IMG/VR virus record: IMGVR_UViG_3300024346_000141
Span: 1 to 43,703 of that record
Strand: one strand, 5' to 3'
Source of the DNA: a virus
DNA length: 43,703 nt
In this document: positions 27,896-33,822 of the stretch, piece after piece
Layout of the letters: each line of letters begins with the position of its first letter
Numbering within the stretch: position 1 is the stretch's first letter
Position numbers and translations under genes: made by a program
Notes under the pieces: generated by a model
The model's database searches: none
Seen by the model: the letters and a program-made list of their open reading frames with translations, nothing else
What the model was told of the DNA's origin: nothing

Positions 27896-28397
27896 ATATG
27901 TTATTCCCTTGCCTGATTTCCAATGGGATAAACAAGCTCTGTATACGGCACAGATAGATCATGTTAATTACAAAGCCAATGGTTTATATAAAAAACTTCA
28001 TGAATTTGATACGGCTACTGAAGCAAAGATGTGGGATCTAATGGAATATAATATTCCTGTGGCAAAGGAAATTGAAGATAGATTTAATTGCAAAACAGAC
28101 AGCAAGTTTACAAAGGTACTGGCAGGTGGTTATATGCCCACACATATTGATCCAGGCAGAACTGCGGTTGCTATGTTTTCGTTAACAGACAACCCTAGTC
28201 CGATTGTATACTTTGATGGACAAAAAGAACTGTTTACATATCACTATGAATGTGCTACTATTATAAATGCAAAGATACATCACGGCGTTCCTGATAATGC
28301 AAGTGATAGGATTGCATTCCAGGTAAATCTATATTTGACTTGGGACGAAGTATGTAAAATGCATCAGGAAGGAACATTATATGACTCACACATTTAA
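27888..28397 (+). CDS. 2OG-Fe(II) oxygenase-like protein (169 aa)
   Basis: The protein has the metal-binding pattern of the double-stranded beta-helix oxygenases: His86-x-Asp88 (PTHIDPGR), a distal His at 131-132 (KIHHGVPDN) and Arg141 nine residues later (DRIAFQVNLYL), which would bind 2-oxoglutarate. Strands between them (VAMFSLTD, PIVYFDG) fit the fold; the closest style is the aspartyl/asparaginyl beta-hydroxylase group. Such genes are common in marine T4-like phages, with unknown substrates. The ATG at 27,888 is preferred over an in-frame TTG at 27,882. It overlaps both neighbours, so it is in the gp46 operon. A cupin without oxygenase activity is the alternative. Confidence 0.6.
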   Translation: MNEYVIPLPDFQWDKQALYTAQIDHVNYKANGLYKKLHEFDTATEAKMWDLMEYNIPVAKEIEDRFNCKTDSKFTKVLAGGYMPTHIDPGRTAVAMFSLTDNPSPIVYFDGQKELFTYHYECATIINAKIHHGVPDNASDRIAFQVNLYLTWDEVCKMHQEGTLYDSHI

Positions 28398-29244
28398 GAG
28401 AGGCGTTGTTTGGCAGGCAGGCGCAAGTGGAAATTTTCTATGTAGTCAGTTTGTTCCACCCGAACAAGTCATGTACTTTGAAGAAGGAAACGAATACAAA
28501 GTAAAGAATGACTTTAAATATTTTTTAAACATCAGTAAAGAAATAACTCCTCAAATGGAAACCCTTGCTTGTCATCCTTTTCCCACTAAGTGGATACAAG
28601 ATAATGACATATACATTGATGACCTTATAATGGTTAAGCCTGATTGGTTTAGTGAGTTACTGTTATACGCAAAAAGAATGATGCAGTTTAGATCATCACC
28701 AAACGATTTAGTTTGGATGATCAAACAATCCTACAAGTTAAGTCACAATAAAGAATTGGATTGGCATAATTTTAAAGATGTACAAGCACTAATAAAGATT
28801 ACTGATAGAATAAAACAAGAATTTGGATTAAACACTGGTGATATTCAGCGCCAATCCACCTTGTGTGTTTTATACATGGTATGGTTAAAGTCTAATAAAC
28901 TTAGTGACGACAATGATAATATAAAAGTATTTGTACAACAGGAAATTATTGATCCTTGTATGAAAGCAGTTAAAAATAACACGCATCTAAACACTGAACC
29001 GTATGATAATGCAGTTATAGAGTTGGAGGCAACAGGAAAGATAGGCAAAGTTCATAATATAGATTATGAAGATTTGTTTATTAACTGTAACAGTATTATT
29101 GGTATAGATGTCAATAATATAAAAGATTACAGTACCAAGAATGTAGACTTGCTGACTACAATTTGTAAAATTGCTGATCGAAATGATCTGCTGGCAAGAC
29201 TGGATTCTTATAGAGAGAAACTAAACAAGGCAACTAATGAGTGA
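28381..29244 (+). CDS. Conserved unknown protein (287 aa)
   Basis: I do not recognise this protein. It starts VVWQAGASGNFLCSQF (residues 9-24), a small-residue turn reminiscent of, but not matching, a nucleotide or PAPS-binding loop: the Lys-Ser/Thr of a P-loop is absent. The middle is helical with many Lys, Trp and Met, and the C-terminus is charged. A sulfotransferase-like fold is one possibility, since such proteins in marine phages begin with a similar glycine-rich turn, but the support is weak. It overlaps the oxygenase-like gene by 17 bases and the endonuclease gene by 8, so the three are translated together. Confidence 0.65.
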   Translation: MTHTFKRGVVWQAGASGNFLCSQFVPPEQVMYFEEGNEYKVKNDFKYFLNISKEITPQMETLACHPFPTKWIQDNDIYIDDLIMVKPDWFSELLLYAKRMMQFRSSPNDLVWMIKQSYKLSHNKELDWHNFKDVQALIKITDRIKQEFGLNTGDIQRQSTLCVLYMVWLKSNKLSDDNDNIKVFVQQEIIDPCMKAVKNNTHLNTEPYDNAVIELEATGKIGKVHNIDYEDLFINCNSIIGIDVNNIKDYSTKNVDLLTTICKIADRNDLLARLDSYREKLNKATNE

Positions 29245-29701
29245 TTGGAAGTATAAGAGACAAATCGTTGAAAGTCTACCGGAAGACTGTGTCGGCTTTG
29301 TCTACATAATCACTAATACTATTACAGGCAAAAAATACATTGGCAAAAAACTGGCAAAATTCGCAAAAACAAAATACAAAATGCACACACAAAAAAATGG
29401 CAAAAAAGTTAGAAAAAAGATAAAATCAAAAATAGACTCAGACTGGCAAGAATATTATGGCTCCTCAAAGGCACTAACAGCAGATATAGAAAACTTAGGC
29501 AAAGAAAAATTTAAAAGAGAGATATTGTTCTATTGTGCCTCAAAGGCAGAATGCTCATACGTTGAAGCAAGAGAACAATTTACACATAAAGTACTCGAAA
29601 GTGATGACTATTACAATGGTCATATACAAGTTCGTGTTCATGGCTCACATATACTAACAGAACAACTATTAAACAATCCCACAGACACAAAGTCAAACTA
29701 A
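29237..29701 (+). CDS. GIY-YIG endonuclease-like protein (154 aa)
   Basis: The N-terminal domain has the two-strand GIY-YIG signature as FVYIITN (21-27) and KYIGKK (33-38), where VYI stands for GIY. A very Lys-rich insertion (about 38-66) follows, then YYGSSKAL and a helix with FKREILFYC. The helix YVEAREQ (about 110-116) supplies the Glu expected in the active site, and YYNGHI closes the domain. This layout matches small GIY-YIG proteins of T4-like phages sometimes called SegE-like. It may cleave DNA as a free-standing homing nuclease or act in host DNA breakdown. It is the last gene of the early block and is followed by a gene-free region. Confidence 0.75.
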   Translation: MSDWKYKRQIVESLPEDCVGFVYIITNTITGKKYIGKKLAKFAKTKYKMHTQKNGKKVRKKIKSKIDSDWQEYYGSSKALTADIENLGKEKFKREILFYCASKAECSYVEAREQFTHKVLESDDYYNGHIQVRVHGSHILTEQLLNNPTDTKSN

Positions 29702-29704
29702 TAT

Positions 29705-29940
29705 AGGCAAAGAATGCTCCGATTGGTCGTGATAGCTCGACCCACCTTGAACGCATGGGAACGCATGTTTGGATCTGGTGTAGCAAAGTGTCACTGCGTT
29801 GGTTTGACAAACCGAAATGATCAAGCTCTTCTGACAATTGAAACTTGAGGGTAGCACAAAGTCGTTGATATGGCAATGTGTGTTCCTGCGTTATTAAGCA
29901 GTAAGTAAAAAGGTACAGCGTAACCGCCTTTTCCTAGCGT
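29705..29940. ncRNA. Candidate structured RNA in a GC-rich, gene-free stretch
   Basis: The gap 29,702-30,169 has no convincing gene. Its first 240 bases are about 45% G+C by hand count, against roughly 27% in a 60-base sample just upstream (29,401-29,460). Hairpins include 29,725-29,742 (GGTCG/CGACC), 29,801-29,813 (GGTTT/AAACC), 29,822-29,848 (TCAAG/CTTGA), 29,886-29,901 (CTGC/GCAG) and 29,908-29,932 (AAAAGG/CCTTTT). Two tandem copies of GAACGCATG start at 29,749. No tRNA, tmRNA, RNase P or group I intron core is recognisable, and strand and ends are undecided. It follows the early operon. The remainder to 30,169 is AT-rich and holds the late box and leader hairpins listed separately. Confidence 0.45.
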
Positions 29941-30045
29941 TAATTAGGTTTTACTATATCGATGTGTTGACTTTGACGGGAAAAGTCGATTTTGCATTTG
30001 GCCTTATCAGGCTAAGTGTGAATGACAGATCAAGGAAAAGACGTA

Positions 30046-30053
30046 TATAAATA
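30046..30053 (+). promoter_or_regulatory. Late promoter TATAAATA
   Basis: This is an exact match to the T4 late consensus on the plus strand. It is about 115 bases upstream of the gene at 30,170, giving that gene an unusually long late leader. Confidence 0.7.
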
Positions 30054-30104
30054 CCATATAATATATACTATTATAACTATATAGATATTAGTAATAATAA
30101 TCGA

Positions 30105-30150
30105 AATACCGTAAGGTATTGAAGATTAGATGCCGTAAGGCATCACTAAT
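30105..30150 (+). promoter_or_regulatory. Two tandem GUAA-tetraloop hairpins in a leader
   Basis: The first hairpin is AATACC-GTAA-GGTATT (30,105-30,120). The second is GATGCC-GTAA-GGCATC (30,129-30,144), and flanking TTAG/CTAA can pair to lengthen it. Both have perfect 6-bp stems and the same GNRA-type loop, eight bases apart. No T-run follows, so they are not classic terminators. They may protect or regulate the message of the gene at 30,170. Confidence 0.6.
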
Positions 30151-30169
30151 GTAACAGCAAAGATATATA

Positions 30170-30610
30170 ATGAACTTCGACATATTCCAAATGAAATTCC
30201 TTGAGTGGACAGAGAATGTTATAGAGCAGAAAAAAGACGATGGTTTTGCTATCTGTCCGTTTGCCAAAAAGGCACGTCTAGACAATAAAATACAGTTCAT
30301 AGATTGTACAATAGCTACTAGTGAGTTACTTGAATTTGACAAAGAAAAATACGAAATAGGTATTGCTTGGTTAGGTGATGATGCGAACATGGCTATCATT
30401 GATGAAGTTCTAGAGCTTTATAAAGCAGAAAACCCGGACCTATTATACTTTACAAGTACAACAGATTCAGGCTATTTTGCTAAGAACTTTACTAATTGTG
30501 TTTTTATTCAACTGAGGGGCGATATAGATAATCGTAGAGAACAGTTACATAAAACCAAGTACTATGACAGTTGGCCAGAGCATTACTATAAAATAATAAC
30601 CGGACATTAA
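30170..30610 (+). CDS. Conserved unknown protein with a CPFA motif (146 aa)
   Basis: The protein has FLEWTENVIEQ followed by ICPFAKKARLDNKIQF (residues 28-43). This order, a helix with W, then CPFA, then a basic stretch and a strand, recalls the bacterial DUF1415 family, although the match covers only the N-terminal third and is by eye. The remainder has no motif I recognise. It is driven by the late promoter at 30,046 through a leader with two hairpins; the ATG lacks a clear ribosome binding site. Its stop codon overlaps that of the convergent ORF on the other strand. Function unknown. Confidence 0.7.
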   Translation: MNFDIFQMKFLEWTENVIEQKKDDGFAICPFAKKARLDNKIQFIDCTIATSELLEFDKEKYEIGIAWLGDDANMAIIDEVLELYKAENPDLLYFTSTTDSGYFAKNFTNCVFIQLRGDIDNRREQLHKTKYYDSWPEHYYKIITGH

Positions 30611-30864
30611 CTGCGTTTATTCATTTCCTCTGTACGCTTATTCATTCTCTCGATCAACATCTGAACAGCCGGCAAAGGCATAGTCATGATTTCATGATAA
30701 CCAACGGCACCACCACTATATAATACTATGTCTATGTAGCTTTCTTCAACGGCTTTTCTCTGCTCGTCATAGCGTTCTACAATTTCTTGAATCTCCAACG
30801 GCTGACTAGTGGATATCAACCTACGAAAAAATTTGACACATCCAGTTCTACTTCTTGTGTCCAT
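30607..30864 (-). CDS. -1-frame extension of gp26 (probable frameshift product; gp51-like position)
   Basis: The open frame from 30,864 to 30,607 overlaps the last 49 bases of gp26. Its apparent start (ATG at 30,864) has no ribosome binding site and lies within gp26 coding sequence. At 30,834-30,828 the frames meet at the heptamer A AAT TTT, read in the gp26 zero frame, with a stem-loop 6 bases later. A -1 slip would add 73 residues (from codon 13 of this frame, FRRLISTSQ onward) to gp26 residues 1-275, making a 348-residue fusion. The extension contains a helical stretch (EIQEIVERYDEQRKAVEES) and MPLPAVQMLIERMN. The layout resembles lambda G/GT tail chaperones beside a tape measure. Separate translation remains possible. 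Confidence 0.7.
   Translation of the reverse strand: MDTRSRTGCVKFFRRLISTSQPLEIQEIVERYDEQRKAVEESYIDIVLYSGGAVGYHEIMTMPLPAVQMLIERMNKRTEEMNKRS
30800..30834 (-). promoter_or_regulatory. Programmed -1 ribosomal frameshift signal
   Basis: The slippery heptamer AAATTTT (30,834-30,828) is in the correct phase (codons TCA AAT TTT) for tandem tRNA slippage. After a 6-base spacer, GGTTGA (30,821-30,816) pairs with TCAGCC (30,805-30,800) around a 10-base loop. The gp26 stop TGA lies within the 5' arm of the stem. Confidence 0.65.
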
Positions 30865-31652
30865 TCATTAGCACATTCAATACACTTGGCTTTGAAGTTT
30901 GTATCCATGCCATCATCACTTAGTGCTTCAATTCTATCTTTGATTGCATCGTGATCTTTCTTACTGATATTTTGTAACCACTCCCGAATCATATCTTTGT
31001 CTACAATAACATCTGAACTGTCAGGTGCTTGTACACTTGTGATACAACTTGTGATAACATCAACTGTTAGCGTAGCAAGTTCAACAAAAGTTTCTCCAAA
31101 CATTTTGGACTTAGTGTTGTCATCAGCTTCACTGGCAATTAGGCTATCAACCATCTTCTGTCTTTTGATGTTTTGTATCTGCATGAGAGTTCTGTCATCA
31201 ATAGTATAGGGTCTAACAATTATTTTAAAGTTACTGGCTAGTCTTACTTCTGTAGCAAACTCAACTTCTTTAATTTGTGATAGTAGTTGAGCACTATCAA
31301 TTGTCAATTGATTAAGGTGTTTACATTTTGGGCATTCAAGATCTACGTCAAACTTGTTACCATACGTTGCTTGTCTAATAGCAATTAATAGTACAAGTAG
31401 ATCGTTAACTGGAATCTGTCTGGGATTTTGTATATCCGGACAGCATGATTCGAGTAGTGCAACATTGGCTTCTCCGTTAAACAACGCATCAGGCGTTTTT
31501 GTTAACAGTTCGTCTCTGGCACTCATAGGATACACGGCTAGTTCATTATCAACACTTAATTTTGGCTTTGGATCGTACCATTTCGCCCCTGAAGGCAATG
31601 ATACAAACACAGCAGGCTTTTTATATGCCTGGATTAGAGGATTTTCTGACAT
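30816..31652 (-). CDS. 26: Baseplate hub/tail assembly protein gp26
   Basis: This is the T4-like gp26 family, needed for hub and tail assembly. The N-terminus (KPAVFVSLPSGAKWY), NELAVYPMSARDELLTKTPD (about 36-55) with LFNGEA, and the helix DLLVLLIAIRQATYG (84-98) are the family hallmarks. Two CxxC pairs, Cys107/Cys110 (ECPKCKH) and Cys257/Cys260 (CIEC), could bind one zinc. The second pair lies just before the frameshift site, so both the short and the fused product keep it. At 278 residues it is longer than T4 gp26 (208). A CGGAGA site and a late promoter about 46 bases upstream drive it, divergent from the tape-measure genes. Confidence 0.8.
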   Translation of the reverse strand: MSENPLIQAYKKPAVFVSLPSGAKWYDPKPKLSVDNELAVYPMSARDELLTKTPDALFNGEANVALLESCCPDIQNPRQIPVNDLLVLLIAIRQATYGNKFDVDLECPKCKHLNQLTIDSAQLLSQIKEVEFATEVRLASNFKIIVRPYTIDDRTLMQIQNIKRQKMVDSLIASEADDNTKSKMFGETFVELATLTVDVITSCITSVQAPDSSDVIVDKDMIREWLQNISKKDHDAIKDRIEALSDDGMDTNFKAKCIECANEWTQEVELDVSNFFVG

Positions 31653-31667
31653 CTGGTGTTTTCTCCG

Positions 31668-31675
31668 AATAAATA
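31668..31675 (+). promoter_or_regulatory. Late promoter box AATAAATA for the tape-measure genes
   Basis: This box is on the plus strand, about 50 bases before the ATG at 31,726. It lies inside the leader of the opposite gp26 transcript. Confidence 0.55.
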
Positions 31676-31697
31676 CTTATGTATAAAGCGTCAATAG

Positions 31698-31705
31698 TAT
31701 TTATA
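31698..31705 (-). promoter_or_regulatory. 26: Late promoter TATAAATA for gp26
   Basis: The minus strand is an exact match to the T4 late consensus, 46 bases before the gp26 ATG. It faces the plus-strand box at 31,668, so the two late transcripts would overlap at their 5' ends. Confidence 0.65.
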
Positions 31706-31725
31706 CATTAAATAGGTAGTTAATT

Positions 31726-33822
31726 ATGGATTTAGGACAAATTGCTAGTATATTTTCTTCTTTGCCCAGCTGGGTTTCAGAAGATACTATGCAAGGTATA
31801 TTGAGAAGTCAACGAGGTAACGTTGATGCCAATATAGCCAAGATCAATAAGATTTCTGCTAAATGGGGTTTAGATCCTATTGAATCACAAGTTGACGATA
31901 TAATTGACAACAAACAAAAAGGCATGCAGGATACTAAGCGTATGTCTGCACAGATGAAACAAGACGTAAATGATCTAATGCGAGAAAACGATCCTCTCTT
32001 AGGCCTGACAGCTGGTATTACTATGGTTGGTGGAGCAATGGGACAAGTCGGCAAGGGCTTTGACTTCCTAACAGGCAATAAAGCAAGTAAGTTTCTCAAA
32101 AAATCATTAGGTAAAGATTTATTAAAAGCAGGAAACAAAGGGCTAGGTGCTCTGGCGGGAGTCGCCGGATTTACTGCTGGTACAAGTGCTTTCATAATGA
32201 GTTTGGAACGAGATATTCGTGCAATGGTTGAAATGAGCGTATTCACTAATTCAGCTGAAATGCAATATATTAAAGAAGCCGCCAATGGTGTTGGTATGAG
32301 TATGGTGGAAGCCACAAAGATGTTATCGGGCAGTAGTGCAATGGTAGCCTATGTCGGAGACGGTGATGTAGCATCAGGCACACTAAAGTTTTTAAAGTTT
32401 GCAAGTAAAATAGAAGAAATGAACACCAACGGTAAAGGTGGTGTTAGTGACTTTGGTTTGGGTGTAGATCAACTTGCACAAAGAATGGCACAGGAAACGG
32501 CATTGCTATATGATCTAAATGAATTGACAGAAAGAGACTTAACTGCCAAGGGACAAGCATATAAAAACTTTGAAACAATGGAAGGCATGATGACCTATAT
32601 GGCAGACTGGACCGGCGTTAGAAAGAGTGAATTACTTGACCAGGGTATGCAAGCTGATGCAATGATAGATTATAGAATGGCTTTAAAACAAAACAAAGCA
32701 CATTTGGAAGAGGCATATGGCGAAGGCACTATGATGGCAGTCAATAATGGCAGAAGAAGATTAGCAATGCAACTAGCAATGGTTCCAGAACTGCAAAAAG
32801 AACTATTGTCTGCTGTTGATAAAACAGTAAACGACATACAATATAATGGAGGCGATTCAGTAATCTCCTTTAACCAAGAATTTTTAGATAAGATGAATGT
32901 CCTGGATCCAAACTTAGCAAACAGAATGACAAAACTTGTTAGTGATATAAGCACAGGACAATTTAAAGATGATCCAATACAACAGGATATAGAAGTTAAG
33001 AGACTATTAAAGGACATCAGTAATGCAAAAACTGTAGATGGTCCTGGAGCAATGTTTAAAGAAGTTAACTCATTAATTGCCACAACTAATCTAGTTCCTA
33101 ATCTTGATATGTCAGATGCTGAACAAAGAGAAAAAGCGGCAAGTGTAAAAGAGAAAGCTGAACAAGGCGATGTAATGGTTGATTCAGTAGATAATACTCG
33201 TAAAGCACTACGTCAAGGTGTTACTGCTATTGCACCGTCAACAAAAACAGTAGTTGATTTATTTGGTGACCTGACAGGTGGTGTGCAATTGTTTGGTAAA
33301 GCAGTATCCTACATTCCAGGATTTGAACAGATGCAAAGTGCTCTGGGAGAAGATGCAATTGGAAAGTATCGTGTTGATCCAAGTACAACATATGGTCCAC
33401 AGATGTCTGATTTTGCTGATCCTACTCCAGGACCAAAACGAAATAGAAGAAAAAGACGTAGAGGTGATAGGTCAGGTGTAACCGGCGAACCAGTAACAGT
33501 ACCAATCACTGCTACTGATCCAAAAGAAGAAAACAGCTTCCTAGGAAATATATGGGATAAGATTACAGGCAAGTCTGATGAGAAAGAAGACTCTCGAATA
33601 GCAGGATTAAAGACACCAGTTCTAACAGCAAAACTTGAAGAAGTCAAGAAGAAAATTTCAGACTTGGAAAAATTAAAGGGTTCAGCTAAAAACCGTGGAG
33701 AACGTGGAAAGATATTTAGAGCAATCAAATCCCATGAAAGAGCAATGGCTAGAATACTGGCTGACATAGAAGCAAAGACAAAACAATCAACACTTTCGGA
33801 GACAGTAGAAAATGGCAAGTAG
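31726..33822 (+). CDS. Tape-measure-like tail protein, first of a pair (698 aa)
   Basis: This is probably one part of the tail-length ruler that fills the tail tube. It has a helical, Lys/Glu/Met-rich composition with two Gly/Ala-rich hydrophobic segments (LLGLTAGITMVGGAMG at about 86-101 and GLGALAGVAGFTAG at about 139-152) and a basic C-terminal linker (KRNRRKRRRGD) before a coiled coil. Its N-terminus, LPSWVSEDTMQGIL, is paralogous in pattern to VPAWATEQTLQSVA in the next gene. T4 gp29 (590 aa) is the functional counterpart; the identity is inferred from composition, position and the neighbour's C-terminus. It overlaps the second gene by 11 bases. A weak AGGTAG site precedes the ATG. Confidence 0.6.
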   Translation: MDLGQIASIFSSLPSWVSEDTMQGILRSQRGNVDANIAKINKISAKWGLDPIESQVDDIIDNKQKGMQDTKRMSAQMKQDVNDLMRENDPLLGLTAGITMVGGAMGQVGKGFDFLTGNKASKFLKKSLGKDLLKAGNKGLGALAGVAGFTAGTSAFIMSLERDIRAMVEMSVFTNSAEMQYIKEAANGVGMSMVEATKMLSGSSAMVAYVGDGDVASGTLKFLKFASKIEEMNTNGKGGVSDFGLGVDQLAQRMAQETALLYDLNELTERDLTAKGQAYKNFETMEGMMTYMADWTGVRKSELLDQGMQADAMIDYRMALKQNKAHLEEAYGEGTMMAVNNGRRRLAMQLAMVPELQKELLSAVDKTVNDIQYNGGDSVISFNQEFLDKMNVLDPNLANRMTKLVSDISTGQFKDDPIQQDIEVKRLLKDISNAKTVDGPGAMFKEVNSLIATTNLVPNLDMSDAEQREKAASVKEKAEQGDVMVDSVDNTRKALRQGVTAIAPSTKTVVDLFGDLTGGVQLFGKAVSYIPGFEQMQSALGEDAIGKYRVDPSTTYGPQMSDFADPTPGPKRNRRKRRRGDRSGVTGEPVTVPITATDPKEENSFLGNIWDKITGKSDEKEDSRIAGLKTPVLTAKLEEVKKKISDLEKLKGSAKNRGERGKIFRAIKSHERAMARILADIEAKTKQSTLSETVENGK

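Noticed and set aside
29705-29820. tRNA or tmRNA in the gene-free stretch
   Set aside because: There is no T-arm GTTCRANNC, no cloverleaf and no tag-peptide frame; the GGTTTGACAAACC hairpin has only a 3-base loop.
29804-29832. TTGACA at 29,804 as an early promoter
   Set aside because: No -10-like sequence lies 16-18 bases downstream, and the TTGACA is part of the GGTTT/AAACC hairpin.
29580-29876. 98-codon minus-strand ORF over the end of the GIY-YIG gene and the RNA-like region
   Set aside because: It overlaps a supported gene in antisense, lacks a ribosome binding site, and its composition follows the hairpin-rich region. It is judged a chance frame.
29967-29996. TTGACT at 29,967 as a promoter for the 30,170 gene
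   Set aside because: The -10 region is poor (TTTTGC) and the hexamer lies in a GACTTT/AAAGTC hairpin. The exact late box at 30,046 explains the gene better.
30800-30834. Pseudoknot downstream of the slippery site (TCCA in the loop with TGGA downstream)
   Set aside because: The second stem would be 4 bp and its connecting loop only 2 bases across a 6-bp stem, which looks sterically unlikely. A simple stem-loop is kept.
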